In this document: in pieces, positions 19,801 through 26,881 of the stretch | Layout: every line of letters begins with the position of its first letter | Position numbering within the stretch: the first letter of the stretch is position 1 | Assembly: GCA_003281315.1 (NCBI GenBank) | Contig: QCCH01000009.1 | Coordinates: forward strand, 1-58,045 | Reading direction: 5' to 3' | DNA: 58,045 nucleotides | DNA from: Prochlorococcus sp. AG-347-K20 | GTDB lineage: Bacteria > Cyanobacteriota > Cyanobacteriia > PCC-6307 > Cyanobiaceae | Program-made: the position numbers and the translations under genes | The notes under the pieces: generated by a model | The model's database searches: none | Told to the model about the DNA's origin: nothing | The model's input: only the letters and a program-made list of their open reading frames with translations

Positions 19801-20633
19801 ATGAGGTAGTTGTTAGTGCCACTGATACTTCGGGTAATGTAAGTAATCAGACAGTCAATATAACAGTAAATAATTTGATTGATACTGGCATAGCGATAGC
19901 AACAGTTAATGATTCATATACTGAAGATAGCAATGGATTTTCAAGTGTTTCTGGTGCTGCGCCTGTAACCATTACTGCTTATGAGGTTGGCAAGGAAACT
20001 ACTCTTGATTCAATTAAAGATTATGGTGGAAATTTACATGCTGGAGATAACTTAGCTGCAACTGCTTCGTCTTATAAATATCAGGGGATGTTAGATGTAA
20101 ACGGAGATGGTACATATGAAACTATTTTTACAAATAAAGTTTCTAGAAGATGGGTCACAGGAAAAGTTGATTCAATTACTGGTCAGATAGACTTTGATGA
20201 CCATGGATCTGGAGGTGGAACTAGAGTAGTAGGAATATATGATGATCCCTTAATCGCAATTGGCGAATCAAATGGTGGTTATTTAGAAGATGGAGTAACA
20301 CCAGCACCAGCAAACTTCGGTGTATCTGATTCTGATAGATATGTTCAATACAATGGAGAGACCGTTGATCGTTTAGCTCTTAATAGTCAGGTAAGATTCC
20401 AGAATGATTTAGAAATAGATAATCTAGTAGCCAAACATTCTGGCAATTATGATGGCGATTCTGATGGGGTTCATGAAGTTTATTGGAAGACAGCTGATGG
20501 AACGGCATATCTAAGATCACTGATGCATGCAGATGGGAATATCAGGTATGCAAATTATCAGAGCGAAGAACAAATGAAAGAATATCTAACATCTAATGGG
20601 CATGAATCTATTATTAGCGATATTATGGCCTAA
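13824..20633 (+). CDS. Giant tryptophan-rich calcium-binding repeat protein with shared C-terminal module
   Basis: The 2269-aa protein starts at GTG 13824; no ATG lies near. Residues 1-70 are low-complexity Y/D/S/G repeats. Then come eleven repeats of ~125-155 residues, each with AVE..., a W-rich segment (SSGVIDWG..W), and a closing calcium-type loop (FGQDLDGDGS). This is the pattern of the W_rich_C family of cyanobacterial exoproteins. Near 1620-1810 is a region like choice-of-anchor U domains (YVRDNGKYDDDP, RDPGLF). One cadherin-like repeat (about 1930-2015) and the ~205-residue module (from IKDYGGN) follow. There is no Sec signal. It is likely a type I-secreted, calcium-stiffened surface protein. 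Confidence 0.88.
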   Translation: MSYSPASYSSSTPSYGAGDSGYYDTGSYDTGSYGTSGYYDTGSYDSGSYDSGSYDSGSYDSGYYDTSYNWWEQTVEEEIPDLATLTKVSTDNYGDALYVSDTNYDYDTKTYILKDDDSSNSLILVSESYGGATWLNSNWGENDYRKVYAVEETSTGYMIAIKESYPDYYSGEEVNISWSVYKTNSTGVVDWSQTSYSDSIANFETQFGDDLDGDGSVGVDLSSISLKTSDTKGDKLAITSDGSLYIAKEDGNYIQIVESWSGSSVSFDESSGDGVTWSYEREALQVALDDGGTATDTSDDKFLLAVKTSNTNYWDGQTDIHSYWDVYDVALDGSFDWNGQYSTNITDYETTFESDLDGDGQLGIDLSALEDITTDTTGVTLKRGFGSLYISDGGSDTKITGEYGGTPYLEYESTWEGGFYKSEAFALAKNSDNSYTLALKFTDSATNQNAWEIHQLSASGVHSWNNTQFTQAISGYEKIFEQDLNGDGAIGFDTSSLTDVTTDSYGATLKLSAEGQVFIIDGSETIDIKDSYGGVPYLSSSYSYEGFSMTQTPYAVEKINDEYKLFVKFEDTYLIDGVSETNTNWDLYTISTDGILDYGKTQYLDSVTTWEPKFGQDLNGDGDATGQVVLTNRDTDSTGALLASDIDGALYIVDGSTQILIGDNYIEHSSSWSDGSYSSTAIAVSDLNNNGTADDTSDDYYQLAVKQSNSYTDYWSGQKNSTEDWQVYKIDTSGATDWSSTFWTQSIQGYEASFGQDLDGDGSTGLNVSNLKTASKDTNGWLLKKDSNNTLYISDSNGENVVTVTDNYGGSPTFDHSYSWGSGSSSSESLAAEKQNDGSFLLAVSHSSKDQWGSWSDYEILELSSTGVIDWGKSIWTQDIKSYENKFNDDLDGDGSKGRDFSALTSVDTDTTGDLLKKDSNGAFFILTEAGDYLSISEDWGGTAELEYSHSWGNGSSSSVAVAVEDATFKDFEGTTVNGYAIAIKNSGTYQSDTWEDWTIKYVDSNGVIDYYNQPWMQSIKDKETSIFNQDLDGDGAKGLDASKLETASDSSGNATDKSGDLLKKDDKGSLFIVDDNDTADTSDDTVIALTDEWGGAPSFDYSDTWGTFSYTSSAFAVESFSDSGTKKFLLAIKSTDTYSGSTNTNWETYKVSSSGVIDWGSGSWSQSIGKKESVFGHDMDGDGAVWDSSNITTTAVSTDTSTSANTAVTLTKDAQGALYITKGQTNIAIVDDNDSPVNFDWSHSWGGQTFSSTAFAVEGLDTNSDSTIDKYKLAIKHSQTDTITSLSSENWETIEISTAGVVDWSTVKWGDASPHEIDLNQDLDGDGSIWSVANLTLTAVDTDVLGVTPHLDENNNLYIMPGQGQQKKAVYDGTGNLISFEESQNFGSSSLKSELMAVESTTVGGDDYYKLLIKETFTSGSVSGIEYQTVNVDPTTMLIDWGTWTQTDDPTKLESIFNQDINQDGTVTNITTATTKTAVSTDITGASLKETSDGSLFATDGDTTFALVDKGGNALDFNVSETWDGGSYKTESLAIQKVGTEYKLAVKETVAYGDETSEGFIIHTISSDGVLDKSKEKFRTTSELNESEFGQDLNGDGNTSQGSTSDSADTFADKVKTGNTDQEVVQKFSNVAQSDIYSISNADTSSSDTAIEMFVNGVTGSAKADYALEVKITKEPSTALLGKIGNDTGSDGSNLKASTGVMDFTVTIPDQQNYGDIVSLSWVLSDVEEGVTPKYMKEDSKGTFFSFEYDTSTGEGAKWDSDNKTMTVYVRDNGKYDDDPTAGKVRDPGLFITDSSSSSSSSTPTYSITTSMDPRREGNTLTTTVNTTNVSNGTNLYYSLSGTGISSSDISSSDNLIGSGSVNASGTFSFSHQIIDDSETEGAQTLDIKLFSDSSRTNQVGSTSQITFYDALGEGGDSTAPTITGPSGSSVSVNENETSVYTFSADETVTWSLNSGGEDSGKFTINSDSGLLEFAAAADYESPLDSNSDNSYEVVVSATDTSGNVSNQTVNITVNNLIDTGIAIATVNDSYTEDSNGFSSVSGAAPVTITAYEVGKETTLDSIKDYGGNLHAGDNLAATASSYKYQGMLDVNGDGTYETIFTNKVSRRWVTGKVDSITGQIDFDDHGSGGGTRVVGIYDDPLIAIGESNGGYLEDGVTPAPANFGVSDSDRYVQYNGETVDRLALNSQVRFQNDLEIDNLVAKHSGNYDGDSDGVHEVYWKTADGTAYLRSLMHADGNIRYANYQSEEQMKEYLTSNGHESIISDIMA
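13872..14022 (+). repeat. 15-bp tandem codon repeats (SYD[T/S]G)
   Basis: Units such as tcttacgacacaggt and tcttatgactcaggt are repeated about nine times with small changes. They encode YDTGS, YDSGS and YGTSG near the start of the giant protein. The unit length keeps the frame, so copy number can change without breaking the gene. Confidence 0.85.
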
Positions 20634-20684
20634 TTAGATAAATGTATTAGGAATATTTTAAATTAATTTGCTTGATACTTTTTT

Positions 20685-21866
20685 GTGAGAATAATTGCTA
20701 GTAATTTTTTAATTAATAATGAGCTATTTGAAAGGGCAAGTCAAATTTATGATTTTGATAATTCAATAGATATATATCTACATACTTCTGGAGGGAATGC
20801 AGTTGTAAATGGTGGTGTTTATGGTGAACAAATAATCAACTCATACGAGGTTGGTTTTGCCGATGAATATTTTTTAAAATCTTTAATTGCAAAATTAGAT
20901 TTGCAAATTGATCCACAATTCTCATTTGTTTCTGAAAAAGATCAATCAGATATAGCCTTTTATTATGATTCAGAAATTAATATTGATGGGGAAGAAAATA
21001 TTTTAGGATTAATTATTCCAATAACTAGAAACGATAAACCTGCATATGAAATTTTTCTAAACACTCCTGCTTTTGAAAATAAGACTGATTATTTAAGATA
21101 TGCCATTATCCATGAACTTGGCCATGCGCTTGGTCTTGAACATCCTTTTAATGGGGAAGACGGGGATATTTTTGAAAACCAGAAATCACCTTGGCAAAGT
21201 GCTTATCCTGAAGAAACTGTCATGGCTTATAGAAATCCTTTAAATGAGGAATGGCCTCAATTTTTCTCTGATAATGACATAAATGCTTTGAAAACTGCTT
21301 GGGGGGATGAATCTCAAATTGTTTTAAAAGAATACTTGGTTAATAACTATTATGAATTTGATGAAATTAAGGATTTCGATGGATTTATACATGGAAATAA
21401 AGACAGATTAAGTACTGATAGATATAAATATCAAGGCAAATCAGATTTGGATCTTGATGGTTATGAAGAAAACATTTTTACAAATTCGAGTATTCAAAGA
21501 TGGATATCGGTTGGCATAAGAGAAAATTTTGATAATTATGGAGAGAAGGGCAATACAAGGGTTATTGGCAGTTATATCGATCCTTTAGTTGAATTTGGGC
21601 AAATTATTAAAGATAGCCCTCATGATAGTGAAAAAAGATTTAGTAATGACTTGAAAATTGATAACCTAATTTTAAAGATTTCAGGAGATTTTGACAGTGA
21701 TGGTTTCCAAGAAGTTTACTGGAAAACTAAGGATAATACAGCTTACCTAAGAGCACTAATGCATGCTGATGGTAATATTCAATATGCTAATTATCAAAAT
21801 GAAGCTCAGATGAGTGATTATTTAACCAGTAAAGGATTTGAAAACTTCATAAGCGATATTATTTAA
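20685..21866 (+). CDS. Metzincin-like zinc protease with shared C-terminal module
   Basis: The 393-aa protein starts at GTG 20685, 51 bp after the giant repeat gene. The protease half (1-227) has HELGHALGLEH (zinc ligands H143, H147, H153) and Met-turn TVMAY, a metzincin signature. The C-terminal 166 residues (from IKDFDGF) are the short form of the shared module and end YLTSKGFENFISDII. It corresponds closely in layout to the last ~400 residues of the 1273-aa protease. No signal peptide or RTX repeats are present, so export would have to rely on the module itself. It probably shares a transcript with the upstream gene and may process it. Confidence 0.85.
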   Translation: MRIIASNFLINNELFERASQIYDFDNSIDIYLHTSGGNAVVNGGVYGEQIINSYEVGFADEYFLKSLIAKLDLQIDPQFSFVSEKDQSDIAFYYDSEINIDGEENILGLIIPITRNDKPAYEIFLNTPAFENKTDYLRYAIIHELGHALGLEHPFNGEDGDIFENQKSPWQSAYPEETVMAYRNPLNEEWPQFFSDNDINALKTAWGDESQIVLKEYLVNNYYEFDEIKDFDGFIHGNKDRLSTDRYKYQGKSDLDLDGYEENIFTNSSIQRWISVGIRENFDNYGEKGNTRVIGSYIDPLVEFGQIIKDSPHDSEKRFSNDLKIDNLILKISGDFDSDGFQEVYWKTKDNTAYLRALMHADGNIQYANYQNEAQMSDYLTSKGFENFISDII

Positions 21867-21914
21867 TTTGAAATTTAACTTTAATGATTCAAAATTTTCT
21901 AACAATTAATACTT

Positions 21915-22856
21915 CTAAAAACCAATACTTACTCTACTGAACCATCTTAGATTATTGGAATTTTTAAACTTATAATCATCATAAGATTCAGCTAAAGTAG
22001 CCTCAAAAGTGAGTCTAATTTTATCTAAAGGAGTGTAAGAGCTTCCTACCATAATAGAATAGTTATTATATTCAATAAAAGAAGAAAATCTATCATTAAA
22101 AACAAAAGAGGCCGCTCCAAATGGCCCCCAACAAAGTTTATGATGTTTATTAATATCAACAGCTGCTCCGCCAAATAAATCTGAACAAGCAAACTTAGTA
22201 TCTTCCCATAAGCTGAAATAACCAGTGCCAATATCGCCTGTGAAAACGACTAAAGGAAATATTCTTTGGTTCTTATTATCCCAAAAAGCTATAGAGTATG
22301 TAATTTATATGTCCCTTCCGGTATATGTTTTATCATCAAATTGTATTAGTTGTTCTGCACCCAAAGCTATTCCCTCTTTTTCATTTAATTGATAATCCCA
22401 TCTAAAACCCATTGATTTCCCTTCACCAATAGAAGTAGCACCACCTCTAATATTTCCTTCATATAAACTTCTTAATCCAAAACTAAATCCAAAACTAGAT
22501 TTTTTATTTTTAATGGCATTTACAAAAATCTGCCCAACAGCATCACCACCGTTCTAAGCCCAAAATTTACTATTTTTTGGCCTTCTATTCCATCCTCTAA
22601 TAGAAAAATCTAAATTCATCATTTCTGATGATTTAAATCCTATGGACACTAAAAAGGTTAAATCTGGTCCTATAAATTTATTTTCAAAAACAATTGAGCG
22701 ATTGAAACTTCTAATTTTTGAAGAGGAATTATTGTTATTATCTGATATTTCAAAATTATATTTTTTATTCAATGAATTTAAGTCATTAGCTTCTAATAAA
22801 TCCCACCGCAAATCAGTTTTATCATTTGATCAAATATTTGTTTTTACTTTTACCAT
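21915..22856 (-). pseudogene. Decayed outer-membrane beta-barrel-like gene with three in-frame stops
   Basis: A single frame runs from ATG 22856 to TAG 21915, interrupted by TGA (22830-22832), TAG (22554-22556) and TAA (22305-22307) but with no frameshift. The product has alternating beta-strand composition (FGFSFGLRSLYEG, MGFRWDYQL, FSSFIEYNNYSIMVG) and ends RVSIGF. A C-terminal aromatic is typical of outer-membrane barrels. N-terminal text (DLRWDLLEANDLN) suggests a longer exported protein of about 314 codons. I do not know the family. The start region may also be incomplete, because a stop sits directly before the ATG. Confidence 0.75.
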
Positions 22857-22992
22857 CTAATTTCTGAATTTTTAATGGGAATCTTTTTTTTTATCATTTA
22901 AATCAGATAAGGTACTGGAATTCAAGAAAGATAATGTGAAAATGTATAATAGACTTATGAACTTCAATCTAAAATTAATTAACTTGTGATTT

Positions 22993-23709
22993 GTGAAAAA
23001 CATAATACAAATATTTATTTCAGGGGAGGAAAATGATATTAGTCTTAGCCTGCTGAATAATAGTCAAAGGCTCATCAACTTATATCCTAATTATTCTTAT
23101 AAACTTTTTGACAATAATGCGATAATAAAATTTCTTATCGAAAATTTTGATTCTGAAATCCTTAAAACCTACGAATCTCTTATTCCATTTTCTTATAAGT
23201 CTGACTTTGCGAGATATTGTTTACTTTATAAATTAGGCGGTTGGTATTTTGATATAGGTCTAAAAGTAAATAAAAAAATACTAATTAATGAAAATACAAA
23301 TTTAGTTATTTTTAGAGATTTAAATTTATATACAAAAACATCCTGGGCATGTGCTGGTGGAATTGTTTTTGCAAAGCAAGGCAATAAAATACTTAAAAAA
23401 GCAATTCAACTAGTGGTAGAAAATACTAAAAATAATTATTATGGTTTAACCCCACTTTGCCCAACAGGACCATCTTTATTTGGGAAAGCAATAGCTATTG
23501 AAGGAATTGATAAAAATGTAATTATAGGAGATTTTATGGAACTAACTCCTCAACACAATAAGAAAAATAAAGCAATGGTTTTATCTGATGGAACTATAGT
23601 CGCATTTAATAAAGAAGCTAAAGGTGGAGATTTAAAAGCTTTAGGGTGTAAAGGAACTAATAATTATAATGATTATTGGAATCAAAGAAATATCTATAAA
23701 AAATTTTAA
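22993..23709 (+). CDS. GT32-like glycosyltransferase
   Basis: The 238-aa protein starts at GTG. It shows the sugar-binding DXD-type glycosyltransferase layout of family 32: IPFSYKSDFARYCLLYKLGGWYFDIG at about 74-93 matches the usual SD..RY..LY..GG.Y.D.D. Here the second Asp of the DXD is Gly (FDIG), which may change metal binding. The middle has GPSLFGKA. It acts in the cytoplasm on surface glycans. It stands alone between the barrel pseudogene and the export operon. Confidence 0.8.
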   Translation: MKNIIQIFISGEENDISLSLLNNSQRLINLYPNYSYKLFDNNAIIKFLIENFDSEILKTYESLIPFSYKSDFARYCLLYKLGGWYFDIGLKVNKKILINENTNLVIFRDLNLYTKTSWACAGGIVFAKQGNKILKKAIQLVVENTKNNYYGLTPLCPTGPSLFGKAIAIEGIDKNVIIGDFMELTPQHNKKNKAMVLSDGTIVAFNKEAKGGDLKALGCKGTNNYNDYWNQRNIYKKF

Positions 23710-23772
23710 TTTTAGAAATGACTTTTTAAATATAATTATTTTAGAAATGACTTTTAAAATAAAATTATTTAA
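23707..23772 (+). repeat. Short imperfect tandem repeat
   Basis: The unit ttttagaaatgactttt plus AT-rich filler occurs twice, about 32 bp apart, directly after the GT32 stop. The rest of 23773-24100 is AT-rich. One stretch (about 23930-24030) reads like degraded protein (GLDFSRRAYKIGFS) that I cannot identify. Confidence 0.5.
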
Positions 23773-24101
23773 AAAGAAATCGAGTAAAATTTATTTGAAT
23801 ATTGGAAAAATTAAATATAAATTTAAGTTCAAACATTTTATATCTTTTTATATTTCTAAAAATTTTTAACCTATACAAACCCTTCATATTCTGAATCTTT
23901 TCTTGAAGAAGAAAAATCCATTAACAACCATATGGATCTTTTAAAGAATCATTTTTTGGATTAGACTTTAGCAGAAGAGCTTATAAAATAGGTTTTTCTA
24001 TAAACCTACATCTGAAAGTATTGGAATAAAGTTTAATATTTTTAATGTCGTTTATAAGGTATTGCATCAAGATTTGAAAAATAAAAACATTAATTATCTA
24101 A

Positions 24102-24126
24102 TAAAAAAACGATTTTACGAAATCGT
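24102..24126 (-). terminator. Terminator of the type I secretion operon
   Basis: A 7-bp perfect stem (ACGATTT/AAATCGT, loop TACG) is followed on the minus strand by seven T. It lies 35 bp after the stop of the last operon gene. Confidence 0.85.
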
Positions 24127-24160
24127 ATAATTAGGTTTCAAAAGGAGAAGAAATATTTTC

Positions 24161-25651
24161 TTATTGAGAATTGATTAAATTTGAAAGTTTTAATTTAAAT
24201 TCATTTTTGATATGAGTATTGAATTTTTCATATCTATTAATTCTGTTCTCTAAAGTTTTATTTTTTTCAGATATCTTAGTTAAAGATTCATCATTAAAAA
24301 TCTCATTCCATTTAATAAATGATTTTGGTGAAAAAATCTCGAGATAAGAGTTAAAATCATAAAGATTTTGAATTTCATTATGTGAATTACAGTCACTCGC
24401 AAAGCATTTTAAGCCAAGGCAACAAGCATCTAATACAGGTATACCGAATCCTTCTATAAGAGTAGGACTCAATAAGCATAAAGCATTCAGATAAAGTGCA
24501 GCTTTGATAGATTCGTTCACAAAACCAGTTGTAATTATACCCTTATTTCCTTTTATTAAACTACGTACTTCTTTACTATAAGTATCATCTTTTAATTTAC
24601 CTGTTATCACGAGAAACTTCCCTTTTTTTTGTGCTTCAGAATTTATAAATGCTTCAATTGAAAGAAGAACATTTTTTCTCATATCTATTGATGCATTAAA
24701 TAAAAAATAATTTAATGGTTTCAAACTTTTTTGATCGAAATTTTCTTCCACAATAAAATTTTCTGGTTTTATTGTTATCTTTTTTAAAATTTTTTTATAA
24801 ATATCAATTCTTTTATAATCCTCAAAAAACAAAGATGGTGGTTGCACAAGTACAGATTTATAATTATCAACTGAAGTTTTATTATCGAAAATTTTAAAAA
24901 TATTATTAAATTTTTCTTGAGTAATTTTTGAAATAAAGATATTTTTTGTTTTTCGACAAAATTTCAATTTTTTATAGAAAGATCTTACTGCCAGAACATT
25001 AGGATCATATTCCAATGGTATTAAATCATGAATTGTCTGAATAATTGGAATATTATAATTTGAAACTAAATTTAAAGGGGAAGATGCAATAAATACATCA
25101 AAGCTTTTCAAATTAACTTTTATTGTTTGTCTAATTGGGAATACACTTATAAAGTCTGATAAAAAACCAAAATTTGGCAAACAAACAAATCCAGTTATAT
25201 TTTTAATGAATGCCAATTTTTCTATTCTAAGATAAGGATTGTCTTCTTTATTTAAGAACTTTACTTTCAGTGAGTTTCTTTCAGTGTAACTGTTGGTTGA
25301 AAAAACAAATTTTGAAAATTTAGCAACTGAATTTAAGAAATCAAAAAATTTATTTAATATATTGTCTAGAGGTCCAAATAATACATATTTACTGCTTAGT
25401 TTATCTATATCTATAGTTCCAACGAAAAAATTCTTTAAAATATAAGTTGTATATATAAAATTTCTACTACTTTCTTTAAGCCTTTTTATTTTTAAGTCTC
25501 TTAAATTAGTACTAGTTGTTAACCATATTTCAGCTCCCGAATCACTCAATGCCTCAATTAATGCCTTGGTGTATGAAGCTATACCACGATGCTCGTTATT
25601 TTCTAATTCCGGAGCAAGTATTAATATTTTTTTTTCTTGCAAATATTTCAT
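24161..25651 (-). CDS. Family 4 glycosyltransferase
   Basis: The 496-aa protein has an N-terminal sugar-acceptor half (LAPELENNEHRGIASYTKAL) and the C-terminal GT-B signature of family 4 (SPTLIEGFGIPVLDACCLG, a form of EGFGLP.lEA..cG with the donor-binding Glu, then FASDCNSHNEI). Such enzymes use nucleotide sugars to extend polysaccharides. It is the last gene of the minus-strand operon, 66 bp after the HlyD-like gene. A glycosyltransferase in a secretion operon hints that exported proteins may be glycosylated, but this is inference. Confidence 0.85.
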   Translation of the reverse strand: MKYLQEKKILILAPELENNEHRGIASYTKALIEALSDSGAEIWLTTSTNLRDLKIKRLKESSRNFIYTTYILKNFFVGTIDIDKLSSKYVLFGPLDNILNKFFDFLNSVAKFSKFVFSTNSYTERNSLKVKFLNKEDNPYLRIEKLAFIKNITGFVCLPNFGFLSDFISVFPIRQTIKVNLKSFDVFIASSPLNLVSNYNIPIIQTIHDLIPLEYDPNVLAVRSFYKKLKFCRKTKNIFISKITQEKFNNIFKIFDNKTSVDNYKSVLVQPPSLFFEDYKRIDIYKKILKKITIKPENFIVEENFDQKSLKPLNYFLFNASIDMRKNVLLSIEAFINSEAQKKGKFLVITGKLKDDTYSKEVRSLIKGNKGIITTGFVNESIKAALYLNALCLLSPTLIEGFGIPVLDACCLGLKCFASDCNSHNEIQNLYDFNSYLEIFSPKSFIKWNEIFNDESLTKISEKNKTLENRINRYEKFNTHIKNEFKLKLSNLINSQ

Positions 25652-25717
25652 ATTGTTAGATTAACATATTAAAAATTTACAATTTCAGATAATTATAACT
25701 CATAACAAAATTCTCAA

Positions 25718-26881
25718 TTAAAGCTTATTTAAACTTCTTGTTTTATCTTTAAATGTTCCTAGTAAAAGATCTAAATATGTAGCTTTTCTTAGTTTTATAC
25801 TGGCTGAAAGTGACATACCTGGCACAAGATTTAATTTCATACCTTTTTTTGTTTCAAGTTTCTGAGATTCTAGAAGTACTTTAGCTTTAAAATGCGGATT
25901 CCTATTAGTATCATTAGGTTCTAATGCTGATGAACTGATTTGTGAAATATTACCTTGCAAACTTCCAAAGTCCTTAGCAGGAAACGAATCAATACTTAAG
26001 TCTACTTCTTTCCCAATCTTCACGAAACCAATATCTGATGTATTAATGTCAATAATTGCTATTAAGTTATCCTGAGGAACTATTTTTAAAATGGTCTCAG
26101 TGGAGTTTGCTACATATCCCTCTCCAAATGATTTGAGATCATGAATAAAGCCATTTATAGGAGATTCAATATGATTTATTTTCCTAATTTTCTTAATTTC
26201 AGATAACTTACTTTGAAGATCACTTATTTGCATTTTTAGATCTTTTATGGATTGTTTTAGTAGTGATACTTTTCTTATTTTATCCGAATTAAATTCATTA
26301 AGTTCACTTTGTAATTTTATTAGTTTAACTTTTTGCTCTAAATATTCCATTTCTGAAATAGCACCATCTTTTAAAATTGATTCAATTTTATTTAATATAT
26401 TTTCTTCAATTTCAATTGATTTTTTCGTTTTTTCTATTTTTATATTAAATATCTCCTTTGTTTTATTTAATTCAAGTTCTTTTTCAACTAAAATTTGATT
26501 CTTAATTTCTAATGCATTAGATGTGGTAAGTAAATTTATATCAAGTAAATCTGTATCAAGCTTCAATAAAACTTGTCCTTTTTGAACTAATTGACCTTCT
26601 TTAATTAAAAGATCTTTAATAATACCTTTTTCAGGAATTTTAACAGATCTTTGTCTATCATTAGGCTCTAAGAAACCATTTGTTTGAATTATTTGATCTG
26701 TTTTTGCAGTACTAAGCCAAATTAAACCCAGAGTAGATGATGACACAATAAAGCCACTAAATAGCTTTGCTAAAATTACAGGCTGATTTAAAAATGAATT
26801 ATTAGATTCATTTGCTAAAAAAGAAAGAACTTTATCAATTATTTTTTTTCTATATTTTTCGATATTTTTTTTATATTTCAT
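25718..26881 (-). CDS. HlyD-family type I secretion adaptor
   Basis: The 387-aa protein has one N-terminal transmembrane helix (about 30-48), a beta-barrel/lipoyl region (VKIPEKGIIKDLLIKEGQLVQ, LLKLDTDLLD), a long coiled coil (about 115-220), and a second lipoyl half with SPINGFIHDL. This is the membrane-fusion protein layout that links an inner-membrane ABC exporter to a TolC pore. It directly abuts the ABC gene, with no space between them. No TolC gene lies in the window, so the pore must be encoded elsewhere. Confidence 0.9.
   Translation of the reverse strand: MKYKKNIEKYRKKIIDKVLSFLANESNNSFLNQPVILAKLFSGFIVSSSTLGLIWLSTAKTDQIIQTNGFLEPNDRQRSVKIPEKGIIKDLLIKEGQLVQKGQVLLKLDTDLLDINLLTTSNALEIKNQILVEKELELNKTKEIFNIKIEKTKKSIEIEENILNKIESILKDGAISEMEYLEQKVKLIKLQSELNEFNSDKIRKVSLLKQSIKDLKMQISDLQSKLSEIKKIRKINHIESPINGFIHDLKSFGEGYVANSTETILKIVPQDNLIAIIDINTSDIGFVKIGKEVDLSIDSFPAKDFGSLQGNISQISSSALEPNDTNRNPHFKAKVLLESQKLETKKGMKLNLVPGMSLSASIKLRKATYLDLLLGTFKDKTRSLNKL

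Noticed and set aside
22305..22832. Stop-codon reassignment or read-through in this genome
   Set aside because: All three stop types appear in the pseudogene, and TAA, TAG and TGA all end clear genes elsewhere in the window, so decay is simpler.
23669..23869. Plus-strand ORF of 66 aa after the GT32 gene
   Set aside because: It overlaps the end of the real gene and runs through the AT-rich tandem repeat; Lys/Ile/Asn-rich text without structure.
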